From Thalassotalea crassostreae (GTDB lineage Bacteria; Pseudomonadota; Gammaproteobacteria; Enterobacterales; Alteromonadaceae): DNA of 64,000 nt. Made by a program: the position numbers and the translations under genes. Positions 18,018 to 26,525 of the stretch are shown piece after piece. A model generated the notes under the pieces. That model ran no database searches. It was not told where the DNA came from and worked only from the letters and a program-made list of their open reading frames with translations. The stretch spans positions 2,232,001 to 2,296,000 of the forward strand of contig NZ_CP017689.1 in NCBI RefSeq assembly GCF_001831495.1, read 5' to 3'. Within the stretch, counting starts at the first letter, position 1; every line of letters starts with the position of its first letter.

Positions 18018-19841
18018 TTAATCAACGAAACTTAGTAAATCTTCATCAAGTTGCATCAATGTTTTAGGATCTGCCATCATCGTTTCTGCAAGCGATTTTG
18101 TTCTAGGAAGAATGCGTTCAAAATAAAACTCAGCAGTCTTAATTTTTGCTCTGTAAAAATCTCTGTTTTCAACATCTGTCGCTAGTTTTTCGTAGGCTGT
18201 TTGTGCCATTTGCGCCCAGAAATAAGCCATTGTCACATAACCTGAATACATCAAATAATCGACCGACGCAGAGCCTATAACATCACGATCTTTCTTCGCT
18301 TTTAGCGCTAAGCGCAACGTATATTGCTGCCAATTTGCCGTTGCTTTACTTAAAGGCCATATAAACCGATTCATTTGTGCTTTATGTGGGTTAGTCGATA
18401 ACATCGACTTGTCTTTACAATAACCCAAAATTTCGAAGGCAAACTGTTTAAAGGACTTACCACGATTGAGCAATATTTTACGGGCTAACAAGTCCAATGA
18501 TTGGATCCCTGTTGTACCTTCATACAAAGTTGCTATCCGAGCATCTCGTACAATTTGCTCCATGCCCCACTCTTTAATATAGCCATGGCCGCCAAATATT
18601 TGCAGACCATGATTTGCGCTTTCAGAGCCTAATTCCGTTAAAAAAGCCTTCAGTATAGGGGTGATAAATCCTAAACGATAATCTGCTCGTTTACGCTCCT
18701 TCTCGGTTTTCGCCATTTCGATTTCGTCAACCAATTTTGCGGTGTAGTAGATCATAGCTCTACCGCCTTCGCTGATTGCTTTTTGTGTCATCAGCATTTT
18801 ACGAACATCAGGATGAACAATAATTGGGTCGGCAACTTTGTCGGGATGTTTCTTTCCAGTTAAAGAACGCATAGACAAGCGTTCTTTGGCATACAAAAGC
18901 GAATTTTGATAAGCAAGTTCTGCGCTACAAACGCCTTGCAAAGCAGTACCTACGCGAGCAGTATTCATAAAGGTAAACATACATTCCAAACCTTTATTTT
19001 CTGGCCCAATTAAAACACCTTTAGCATTATCAAAATTTAATACCGCTGTCGAGGAAGCTTTAATTCCCATTTTTTCTTCTATTGACCCACAAGTCACATT
19101 ATTGGCTTCGCCAATATTTCCTTGCTGATCAACATTCATCTTAGATACGATAAATAAAGAAATTCCACGAGTTCCTTCAGGAGCTCCCGGTAAACGAGCT
19201 AAAACAATATGAACAATATTTTCAGTTAAATCATGTTCACCAGCAGATATAAATATTTTAGTGCCGGTAATGTTATAAGTACCATCACCGTTATCTTCTG
19301 CTTTAGTTTTTACTTGACCTAAATCTGTGCCACATTGCGGCTCAGTTAAACACATCGTACCAGTCCAAGTACCTTCAGTTAAACGTGTTAAATAAAGTTC
19401 TTTTTGCTCTTCAGTGCCGTGCGTTTGTATAGTGTTCATCGCGCCATGGCTTAATCCTGGATACATCGCCCAAGACCAATTAGCAGTGCCCATCATCTCA
19501 GACTTTACCATCCCCAATGACGGTGGTAACCCTTGCCCGCCATGTTCGACAGGGTGAGATAAACTCTGCCAGCCACCATCAACATATTGCTTATACGCCT
19601 CTTTAAACCCTGATGGCGTGGTTACGATTCCTTCATTAAAGCTACAGCCTTCTTTATCACCGCTTTGGTTAAGCGGCAGCAATTCATTTTCACAAAATTT
19701 TGCGCACTCACTCATGATGGCATCAACTAGATCAGGAGTAGCCTCCTCAAACTCATCAAACTTTTGGTAATGTTCGTAATAATCAAACACATCTTCAATA
19801 AGAAATTTTATATCCGTAATTGGCGCTTTATAGCTCAACAT
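18018..19841 (-). CDS. Acyl-CoA dehydrogenase, long (about 600-residue) FadE/DmdC-type
   Basis: Counted from the ATG at 19841 (AAGG ribosome-binding site), the protein has 607 residues. A longer open frame upstream starts at 19946, but its 35 extra residues do not resemble the family. The start MLSYKAPITDIKFLIEDV, then WTGTMCLTEPQCGTDLG and KIFISAGEHD, match the long acyl-CoA dehydrogenases with a C-terminal extra domain. This group includes 3-methylmercaptopropionyl-CoA dehydrogenase DmdC and phenylalkanoyl/medium-chain enzymes. The catalytic Glu is in LYEGTTGIQ. It dehydrogenates acyl-CoA at the alpha-beta bond with FAD and passes electrons to ETF. Substrate cannot be told from the sequence. 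It appears monocistronic with a strong terminator. Confidence 0.92.
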   Translation of the reverse strand: MLSYKAPITDIKFLIEDVFDYYEHYQKFDEFEEATPDLVDAIMSECAKFCENELLPLNQSGDKEGCSFNEGIVTTPSGFKEAYKQYVDGGWQSLSHPVEHGGQGLPPSLGMVKSEMMGTANWSWAMYPGLSHGAMNTIQTHGTEEQKELYLTRLTEGTWTGTMCLTEPQCGTDLGQVKTKAEDNGDGTYNITGTKIFISAGEHDLTENIVHIVLARLPGAPEGTRGISLFIVSKMNVDQQGNIGEANNVTCGSIEEKMGIKASSTAVLNFDNAKGVLIGPENKGLECMFTFMNTARVGTALQGVCSAELAYQNSLLYAKERLSMRSLTGKKHPDKVADPIIVHPDVRKMLMTQKAISEGGRAMIYYTAKLVDEIEMAKTEKERKRADYRLGFITPILKAFLTELGSESANHGLQIFGGHGYIKEWGMEQIVRDARIATLYEGTTGIQSLDLLARKILLNRGKSFKQFAFEILGYCKDKSMLSTNPHKAQMNRFIWPLSKATANWQQYTLRLALKAKKDRDVIGSASVDYLMYSGYVTMAYFWAQMAQTAYEKLATDVENRDFYRAKIKTAEFYFERILPRTKSLAETMMADPKTLMQLDEDLLSFVD

Positions 19842-20129
19842 AGTGAAAACCTTAACCCTGTAATTTATTCTGTAATCGTTATTTATCGTTCGAGTATAAC
19901 AGAAAAACAAACTGGTCATACCACTAAATACAGTTTTTTTTAACATGGATCTAACAAGGCTAAATTGTAAGGGCTACGGTGCTTATCAGTAGAAAAGAGA
20001 ATAGAAAACGAAAATACAATGCAAAGAAAATTAAAAGGTAGTAAATAAAATTTAAAACAAAGAAAGTAGAAGATAAAATTAGAAGGTAACTTTACTATTA
20101 CCTTCTGTGGTAGGGATCGTGAATTGAGT

Positions 20130-20591
20130 TTATAACGGCCAATAACGAACGATGAAGTTTCCAAGGGTGACAGGTTGCTCTTCGCCCTCCACTGTCCAAG
20201 TAAAATCATAATGCACCGCGATCCCCTCTTTACGCTGTTCGATTTTATCGACGCTAAATTTTAGTACGATAGAATCGCCCGCTTTTACTGGCTTTAGGAT
20301 CCTAAATCGATCAGTGCCTAAAAATAATGCCTTCATATTATGTAATTCAACATGGTCAAAGTATACCGAATGCAACAATGACATAGTAAACATACCAGGT
20401 GCGACAATCGCGCCAAAAGGCGAAGCTTTTGCGCGCTCTTGATCAAAATGAAACCAATCCATTTGATTCACGCTTCGGCAAAAATCTTGGATCATTTCGG
20501 CGCTGATATGCATCGGGCGAGAGGTAAACAGTTCTTTTCCTTCGTAGGAAAATAACGACTCTATACCGTGTAATTCAATTTTAGCTGTCAT
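20130..20591 (-). CDS. MaoC-like hot-dog protein with altered catalytic Asp
   Basis: A 153-residue protein from the ATG at 20591, which has an AGGTG ribosome-binding site and lies one base after the upstream stop. A GTG four codons earlier is less likely. It has the MaoC dehydratase layout VNQMDWFHFDQERAKASPFGAIVAPGMF. In active (R)-enoyl-CoA hydratases this motif reads TGDxQWIHxD. Here Gln43 stands where the catalytic Asp is expected, while His48 is kept. The protein could be a non-hydratase hot-dog enzyme, a binding subunit or have shifted chemistry. It is translationally coupled to the YkvI-type membrane protein, which suggests a shared substrate. Confidence 0.8.
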   Translation of the reverse strand: MTAKIELHGIESLFSYEGKELFTSRPMHISAEMIQDFCRSVNQMDWFHFDQERAKASPFGAIVAPGMFTMSLLHSVYFDHVELHNMKALFLGTDRFRILKPVKAGDSIVLKFSVDKIEQRKEGIAVHYDFTWTVEGEEQPVTLGNFIVRYWPL

Positions 20592-20592
20592 G

Positions 20593-21708
20593 TTATTTTG
20601 CACCTACAAGTTCAGCTTTATTAGTAATAACCTTGTATAAACCTATGGTTAAAAGTGGGATAAAAAACACGACAATAAAGGTTAGGAATAAAAATTTATA
20701 GCCAGCCAAAATCAAACCAACGATGCCCATCGTCGACAACGCTAAACTAAATATCACCATAGCGCCTGCCGTCAAACCATGCTGCGTAGCAGTTAACGTT
20801 GTGCCTTTTTTCTCTTGCAAATAGTTATCAATTCGTTCAACAAACCCCTGCATCATGCCAACGCCAGTTTGCAAAATTAATACAAATAAAATCAATACAT
20901 AAATATCGATCAACCATTCAGAGCCAAGCTTTTCTAATAACCAATAAACCGGTACTTCAGCGCCGGAATTTAATATTTCAGGATAATGGGACACCATAGC
21001 ATAATGCAGAGCTACCAATGGTAAAACCCCAATTACTGCGGTTGAAAAACCGGCGACAAATGATTCTTTTCGTTGTTGAATTTTACGGCCAGCAAATAAT
21101 AACAATGGAAAGAAAGCGACATTAACCATGGCATATTGCATGCCGACACCTATTGGCGCTACTGAGGCTGTATCGTTAGCAAAATGGGCACTGGTAACAT
21201 CACCAAGATTGAAAAATACGTAGCCTGCTATAACCGTCAAAATTATCAATAAACTAGCCGAGGCAAATTCCATTGATTTTTCGATAAACTCCCTGCCTTT
21301 ATAGGTAAAGAAGATAACTGTTGAGAGTAGCAATATTTGGCCAATATAATTATTGGTATCAAAGTACTCACCAAGCACGGTACCTGCTGCCGTTGATGAA
21401 ATAGCGATAACAATTATCATCGACAGTAAAATGGCGATTTCATAAAGCCACCAAAATTTACCTAAAATAATCTTGCTAAATTTTCTGTAGTCGTAAGCTT
21501 GATGTGTCCGTGATAACTCAAAGCAAAGGAATATAACCAATGCTACGACCGCTACTATACTAGCAATAGCAATAAAGCCGCCGATAGGCCCATTGACAGT
21601 GACGTATTGAACTAGCTCAACGCCAGATCCCATAGAACCACCAAAAAATACTGATAACCATACCGCTGCAGGGATCAATATCACTCTATTAAAAAAAGAA
21701 TTTGCCAC
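20593..21708 (-). CDS. YkvI-type multi-pass membrane protein (LeuT-fold-like transporter)
   Basis: A 371-residue protein with about ten hydrophobic helices. It begins at GTG with a GAGGTAG ribosome-binding site. The N-terminus VWLSVFFGGSMGSGVELVQY, with a Gly-rich break in the first helix, resembles the YkvI family and the unwound TM1 of LeuT-type secondary transporters. Transport substrate is unknown. It is the first gene of a two-gene operon with the MaoC-like protein. Its promoter region is divergent from a MaoC hydratase and MFS operon and contains two TGAG-N5-CTCA sites. Confidence 0.75.
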   Translation of the reverse strand: MANSFFNRVILIPAAVWLSVFFGGSMGSGVELVQYVTVNGPIGGFIAIASIVAVVALVIFLCFELSRTHQAYDYRKFSKIILGKFWWLYEIAILLSMIIVIAISSTAAGTVLGEYFDTNNYIGQILLLSTVIFFTYKGREFIEKSMEFASASLLIILTVIAGYVFFNLGDVTSAHFANDTASVAPIGVGMQYAMVNVAFFPLLLFAGRKIQQRKESFVAGFSTAVIGVLPLVALHYAMVSHYPEILNSGAEVPVYWLLEKLGSEWLIDIYVLILFVLILQTGVGMMQGFVERIDNYLQEKKGTTLTATQHGLTAGAMVIFSLALSTMGIVGLILAGYKFLFLTFIVVFFIPLLTIGLYKVITNKAELVGAK

Positions 21709-21786
21709 AACTACCTCAACAATGTTTATTTCTTTATTCTAGCGTTGTTAGATCTCTTTTATCAACCACACTAGAAAACACCATAC

Positions 21787-21799
21787 TGAGCCTAACTCA
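21787..21799. promoter_or_regulatory. TGAG-N5-CTCA candidate operator
   Basis: The exact inverted repeat TGAGCCTAACTCA, 79 bases upstream of the YkvI-type start. It matches the sites next to the TetR gene at 5929 and 6100. Confidence 0.45.
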
Positions 21800-21961
21800 T
21801 TAAAATCTTATTATCAACCCATAACAATGTTTAAAAAGAAAATACAAACATTAAGAAATCTAGCTATTACGCTCATAAAACACCATGAAATCCAGTAACA
21901 AAAGAGCCTTTGTAAATTGAATCATTATCAACTTGATAACATCACAGTTAGGAGATATGAT

Positions 21962-21974
21962 TGAGTCGAGCTCA
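21962..21974. promoter_or_regulatory. TGAG-N5-CTCA candidate operator
   Basis: The exact inverted repeat TGAGTCGAGCTCA, extended to six-base arms ATTGAG and CTCAAT. It lies 28 bases before the MaoC hydratase ATG and 175 bases from the site at 21787. A repressor bound here would block transcription or early elongation of the hydratase-MFS operon. Confidence 0.5.
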
Positions 21975-22002
21975 ATAACAAATATTAAAGGAATGGGGTT
22001 TG

Positions 22003-22425
22003 ATGACAGAAAGAACATATGTTGGTGAAATATATAGCCAAACGATGACCCTAACTATTCACGATATTGCAAATGGTGCGACGGCTCTTGGTGATACCAA
22101 TCCGATTCATTTTAATGAACAGGCGGCAATCAAAGCAGGTTACCCTGGTATTATTGCAAGTGGCGCACACACATCAGGATTGTGTGGTGGCGTATTAACA
22201 CAAAAATTTCAAGATACCGGCACTTTTATGGGCCTCGATTGCAGTTATCGGTTTCATCGCGCTGTATTACCAGATCAAGTATTAACCATTGTCTGGCGCA
22301 CAAATCGCATTGAATTTAAAAAGTCATTAAGTGGCTATCTTGTTTCTTTGTCTGGAAAAATGCTCGACGATGCTGGTAATGCATTAATTACCGCTAGAAT
22401 GAAAGTGCTTTTGCGTGACGACTAA
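22003..22425 (+). CDS. MaoC-family (R)-specific enoyl-CoA hydratase
   Basis: A 140-residue protein from the ATG at 22003, with an AAAGGA ribosome-binding site; a TTG directly before it is an alternative. The hydratase motif ALGDTNPIHFNEQAA is complete. Asp31 and His36 fall at the same spacing as the catalytic pair of Aeromonas PhaJ. GIIASGAHTSGL follows as the substrate-side loop. It should hydrate trans-2-enoyl-CoA to (R)-3-hydroxyacyl-CoA. It is the first gene of an operon with an MFS transporter 38 bases downstream, and likely acts after the acyl-CoA dehydrogenases of this region. Confidence 0.9.
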   Translation: MTERTYVGEIYSQTMTLTIHDIANGATALGDTNPIHFNEQAAIKAGYPGIIASGAHTSGLCGGVLTQKFQDTGTFMGLDCSYRFHRAVLPDQVLTIVWRTNRIEFKKSLSGYLVSLSGKMLDDAGNALITARMKVLLRDD

Positions 22426-22463
22426 ACTTGAGCACTCTCCTCTGCTTTGCCTATAACGAATAA

Positions 22464-23744
22464 ATGAATATGTTAAATTCAGCTTTTTTATCAAATTGGC
22501 AACAACGCCATAATATTACTATTTTGTGTACATTCGCACTGATTATTTGTTTTATCGATAGGGTAAATATTTCCGTTGCTATTTTACCAATGCAACAGCA
22601 ATTTGGTTGGGATGATACAACCAAAGGTCTTGTTTTAGCTTCGTTTTTTATCGGCTATATGATAATGCAAATCTTAGGCGGAATTTTGGCTAGCAAGTTT
22701 GGCGGTAAAGTTGTACTCGGCAGCGCAGTGATCTTTTGGTCTTTATTTACCATGTTAACACCAATGTTAGCAGTGGCGTCTTTTCCTTTGTTAATTATTG
22801 GCCGTATTTTACTAGGTCTTGGTGAAGGAGCAAGCGTCCCTGCTGCCTATTCAATGTTTAAACATTGGGTTCCAAGATCAGAGCAAGCACGAACCATTAG
22901 TACTTTTTCTACTGGAGCACCGCTTGGCACCATTATCGGACTAATTGGCTCTGGCTGGGTTATCCATCACTATGGTTGGGAAATAGTATTTTACCTATTT
23001 GGTGGCCTTGGGTTTATCTGGATCATATTCTGGCTAAAATTTTCTTATTCTAAACCTAGTGAAAACCCTCATATTAGTGAGCAGGAGATTGCGCTCATTT
23101 ATGCAGAAAAGGACGAGATCAAGCAACATCAAGTCATTCCATGGAAACAGTTTTTTACCAAGCCTCCAGTTTGGGCATTATTTTATGCGGCTTTTACCAC
23201 TCAATGGACTTTATATTTATTTATCGCTTGGTTACCGAGTTATTTTTCAGACGTCCATGGTTTTAGTATCACCCAAGCAGGCTTTTCTTCGGCGGCGCCT
23301 TGGCTAACCATGATTGTCATGATCAGTGTTGCTGGATATACCACAGATAAACTTATCGCTCGTGGTAAGTCAGTATGTTTTGTGCGAAAGCTAGTGCAAA
23401 GTATCGGTTTAATAGGTTCAGCGCTATGCTTACTTTTAGCCTTGTATATTACAGAGCCAGTGATGGCGATAGTATGCACGTGTGGAGCATTAGGGCTACT
23501 ATCTTTTTGCTATTCTGGTTACACCGTAAATCCTATGGATATCGCGCCAAAGCATTCGGAAGTCTTATTTGGAATAGTTAATACCGCTGGAACGCTACCA
23601 GGTATTCTCTCGGTGGCGTTAACAGGTTGGCTTGTCGATGTAACTAACAGCTACAATTCAGCATTTATTCTCGCCGCTACATTTAGCCTCAGTGGTGCTT
23701 TAATATTTACTTTATTTGGTACCACAAAAAAAATTATTGACTAA
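22464..23744 (+). CDS. MFS transporter, anion:cation symporter type
   Basis: A 426-residue protein with 12 predicted helices. FIDRVNISVAILPMQQQFGWDD in helix 1 and the following loop, plus GRILLGLGEGASVPAAYSM and the post-helix segment, are typical of the ACS family. That family takes up organic anions such as hexuronates, phthalate, 4-hydroxyphenylacetate or glucarate. It shares an operon with the MaoC hydratase, so its substrate is probably the carboxylic acid degraded by this region. The ribosome-binding site is weak. A strong bidirectional terminator follows. Confidence 0.9.
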   Translation: MNMLNSAFLSNWQQRHNITILCTFALIICFIDRVNISVAILPMQQQFGWDDTTKGLVLASFFIGYMIMQILGGILASKFGGKVVLGSAVIFWSLFTMLTPMLAVASFPLLIIGRILLGLGEGASVPAAYSMFKHWVPRSEQARTISTFSTGAPLGTIIGLIGSGWVIHHYGWEIVFYLFGGLGFIWIIFWLKFSYSKPSENPHISEQEIALIYAEKDEIKQHQVIPWKQFFTKPPVWALFYAAFTTQWTLYLFIAWLPSYFSDVHGFSITQAGFSSAAPWLTMIVMISVAGYTTDKLIARGKSVCFVRKLVQSIGLIGSALCLLLALYITEPVMAIVCTCGALGLLSFCYSGYTVNPMDIAPKHSEVLFGIVNTAGTLPGILSVALTGWLVDVTNSYNSAFILAATFSLSGALIFTLFGTTKKIID

Positions 23745-23786
23745 ATCTTACGAATATTTGACGAAAGGTTAATTATAATTTCAAAA

Positions 23787-23817
23787 AAAAGAGCTAAACA
23801 TTACGTTTAGCTCTTTT
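23787..23817. terminator. Bidirectional terminator between MFS and porin genes
   Basis: AAAAGAGCTAAAC and GTTTAGCTCTTTT arms with a five-base loop, and A/T runs on both sides. It serves the convergent MFS and porin genes. Confidence 0.9.
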
Positions 23818-23844
23818 ATTTTTAACTACGCAAGAAGACAGTAA

Positions 23845-25185
23845 CTACAGCGTCATTCTGAATCGGATCCCCGTAACTAAGACATCATCTTCAGTGTTGT
23901 TTGCTGGGTCTATTAAATATTGTATGTTTGCTGTTACGGCAAAATTTTGTGCTAATTGCATTCGATAGAAACTCTCGATCGTAGATTGACTTTCATTTTG
24001 TGCGAAACCGAAATCAATAATTTCATCAACAATATTACCGTGTGACATTGAAATACCAAACAAATCAGAGCGTTGTTGGAAATACTTCATATAACCTACA
24101 GTAACGAACTCTTGGTAAAGCTGAACAATATCGTGTTTTATCTCATCCACATCGGAAACACCAACTTTAGCAAAAACCATGTGCTCCAAGTCCCAAGTAT
24201 AGTTAGCACCAATGACAATACCCTCGGCACCATCATCACTTTCGTCATATTCACCGTATGCGGTTCTATCATCCATTTGCCAAAGCGTTACGTGGATATT
24301 TTTAAAATAGCGTTCGCCGCGAGATGGTGAGTAGCCAAACTCTACAGTTTTATATAACTCGTCGAAGCCTTCTTCAAATGGGTCATCGGTATCAACGCTA
24401 CCGTTAGCATCATTAACCGCGGCTTGGACATAAATCGTATCACTAAACCAATGGCCAATGGCAACACCGTAACTGTTATCAGGAAGCGCGATAGACATAT
24501 TTAATAAAGTATCTAAGTTTGAAAAAGCGGTCCAAGGAATCGCATAACCTAAAACATCAAAATAGTCATTTGGATCGAATTTACCAACAACTATTGCCGT
24601 ATTACCATCATTAAAATATTGTTGCCAGTTTAAGTCGACTAACACCCCGCCTTTATCACTAAACAGCATACCGGTTTGACTTAGGTAACCAGCATTGCCA
24701 CCAAGTTCAGATGGAGTGGTATCGCCTAACTCGTGACGATGATCCACTTTAAAGACTAATGATCCTTTGTTCGCTGTGCCTTTATTGACAAGTTCCCACT
24801 TACCATAAAAACGAGCGATACCAGAAGCAGCTGAATCGTAAGCAGCGCCGGGTGTTGTGTCACTCAAACTTTGATATAACACACTATAATCTAAGCCAAA
24901 TTGCAGACCAGTGTCTTCATAGATATCGTGTTTCCAATCTTTAACGCCTTTAACACTGTCATCTAATCCTTTAATTCTAAAAATTGGATATTTGTCTTTA
25001 TCATCGTCTTCTAACTGATGACCAGTTTCTGCTGGCCCACCAAAGCCTTCATCTGAGTCATATTTAACTTTTGACTTCGATTTCTCAGTTCCCTCTTTGG
25101 CCATTTCTTCTGCAAAAACGTTTGGAGAAAGTACAAGTGCACTCGAAAGTACAAACATTTTCATTAAATTAAATTTATCTTTCAT
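23845..25185 (-). CDS. OprB-type carbohydrate-selective porin
   Basis: A 446-residue protein with a signal peptide ending at about residue 25 (NVFA). A charged linker follows, then an OprB-like barrel: YGKWEL, LNWQQYFNDGNTAIVVGKFDPNDYFDV, FGYSPSRG and a terminal Phe-containing strand (GIRFRMTL). OprB proteins form outer-membrane channels for sugars or small organic solutes. A GAGGAAAT ribosome-binding site precedes the ATG. It is a paralogue of the porin at 37084-38316, with the same repeated features such as W-Q/R-Q-x-F-N-D-G-N-T and a similar length. The true solute need not be a carbohydrate in this acid-degrading context. Confidence 0.88.
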   Translation of the reverse strand: MKDKFNLMKMFVLSSALVLSPNVFAEEMAKEGTEKSKSKVKYDSDEGFGGPAETGHQLEDDDKDKYPIFRIKGLDDSVKGVKDWKHDIYEDTGLQFGLDYSVLYQSLSDTTPGAAYDSAASGIARFYGKWELVNKGTANKGSLVFKVDHRHELGDTTPSELGGNAGYLSQTGMLFSDKGGVLVDLNWQQYFNDGNTAIVVGKFDPNDYFDVLGYAIPWTAFSNLDTLLNMSIALPDNSYGVAIGHWFSDTIYVQAAVNDANGSVDTDDPFEEGFDELYKTVEFGYSPSRGERYFKNIHVTLWQMDDRTAYGEYDESDDGAEGIVIGANYTWDLEHMVFAKVGVSDVDEIKHDIVQLYQEFVTVGYMKYFQQRSDLFGISMSHGNIVDEIIDFGFAQNESQSTIESFYRMQLAQNFAVTANIQYLIDPANNTEDDVLVTGIRFRMTL

Positions 25186-25391
25186 TTTATTTCCTCGGAG
25201 CTTCTTAATTGAACTCTCTATTAAGTCATACTGCTATATATTAATTTTAGGAAAAAGCACTGATAAATCAAATAAATAATTAGAATTATTTATATTTCAT
25301 TTTAGAAGATAATGATTTAAATGAATTGGCTACATTAACTTTGAAATAATGTTCAAAACAACCTAAGAAAGTGAAGCAAAAATAAAGCTTA

Positions 25392-26426
25392 TTATACACT
25401 CTCGTTTTTCAGTTTACTTCTAAACTCCCTTGGCGTTTCACCTGTATGAGCTTTGAAAGAGCGGGTAAAATTACTATTTTCTGAAAAACATAATTTCTCA
25501 GCAACTTCAACGAGTTTTAAATCCAAATTGGATAAGTATTCTTTCGCTAAAGTCATACGGGCATTTTCAGAAATATCACGATAATTTAAGCCAAATTGCT
25601 TAATCTTTTGACTTAAGCTTCGGGTACTCATTCCCAACTCGCGAGCTATCGCTTCTTTTGAAAATACGCCCTTTTTCATTAGATCAATAATATTACTATA
25701 GATTCGGGTCGGTAATTCAAAATGTTCAAAGCGCTTCGTATATTCTTCTACAAGCTTTTGATTAACATCGTAAATTTGAGGATCATAGCCAATTTGCTCT
25801 ATTTCTAACTGGCCCTTGGTTAAATAAAATCCAGTCATCGGTGCATCAAACTCTATCTCTGTATTAAATACTTTCTGGATTTGGTCGACGTACTTTTGCT
25901 GAGGTTTAGCAGTAGAGAAACATACTTTATGGAATACAAAATCAGGACTAATACTGAATTTAAAATGTGCATACATTAAACAAACCCACGCAAACTGCAT
26001 ATTTGTTTCAGATAACTTTCCATGGGTAGATTCAGCATATACAAACCAATTATCTTCCGTTTTTATTGTCCTTACTACTGACCCCGTTGAAACCATTGTG
26101 CAGTGTTTTATCAGCAATTCGACATTTTCTTCAACAGTTTTACAGGAATAACATAAAGGACCAAGCGCATTAAGCGTTACCGGTCGATAATTATTGACCA
26201 TATTTAATGCTAAAAATGGTTTTCGAGGATTATCAATAATCATTGATAAAATAGGCAAAAACGAGCTACCTTTAACTCGACCACATTGTGCAAGTAAGTC
26301 TTGAGCATCAACTAATTCAATATATTGGCGCAATGAATCGACACTTTCACCTGCTTCTTCCAGTGTTTGAATAAGCATATGCAGTAGTGAACGAATCACT
26401 GAATGTTGATAATCAAGTATTTGCAA
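25392..26426 (-). CDS. AraC-family regulator with arabinose-binding-like domain
   Basis: A 344-residue protein starting at TTG, with a GGGAGAAG ribosome-binding site. The first about 230 residues have the PF12625-type effector domain. The last 100 contain two helix-turn-helix units: KEAIARELGMSTRSLSQKIKQ, then LVEVAEKLCFSENSNFTRSFKAHTGETPREFR with the conserved final AraC signature. These regulators often activate catabolic operons for organic acids or amines. It is divergent from a second AraC-like gene with 99 bases between, and next to the porin gene, which is a probable target. Confidence 0.9.
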   Translation of the reverse strand: MQILDYQHSVIRSLLHMLIQTLEEAGESVDSLRQYIELVDAQDLLAQCGRVKGSSFLPILSMIIDNPRKPFLALNMVNNYRPVTLNALGPLCYSCKTVEENVELLIKHCTMVSTGSVVRTIKTEDNWFVYAESTHGKLSETNMQFAWVCLMYAHFKFSISPDFVFHKVCFSTAKPQQKYVDQIQKVFNTEIEFDAPMTGFYLTKGQLEIEQIGYDPQIYDVNQKLVEEYTKRFEHFELPTRIYSNIIDLMKKGVFSKEAIARELGMSTRSLSQKIKQFGLNYRDISENARMTLAKEYLSNLDLKLVEVAEKLCFSENSNFTRSFKAHTGETPREFRSKLKNESV

Positions 26427-26525
26427 CTTGTCTTCTCCCTTGCCTTATAACTAGTAATCAGCATAATATACTGAATCTGCTAATATTTATTAGCATAACG
26501 AATATTTAATTCTAAAGTCTAATCT

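Noticed and set aside
19842..19946. Upstream extension of the long acyl-CoA dehydrogenase by 35 codons
   Set aside because: The extra residues do not resemble the family, while the ATG at 19841 has a good ribosome-binding site and gives the normal N-terminus.
19940..20209. An 89-codon open frame on the minus strand between the acyl-CoA dehydrogenase and MaoC-like genes
   Set aside because: It overlaps the MaoC-like gene in another frame and the rest is low-complexity AT-rich sequence with no ribosome-binding site of note.
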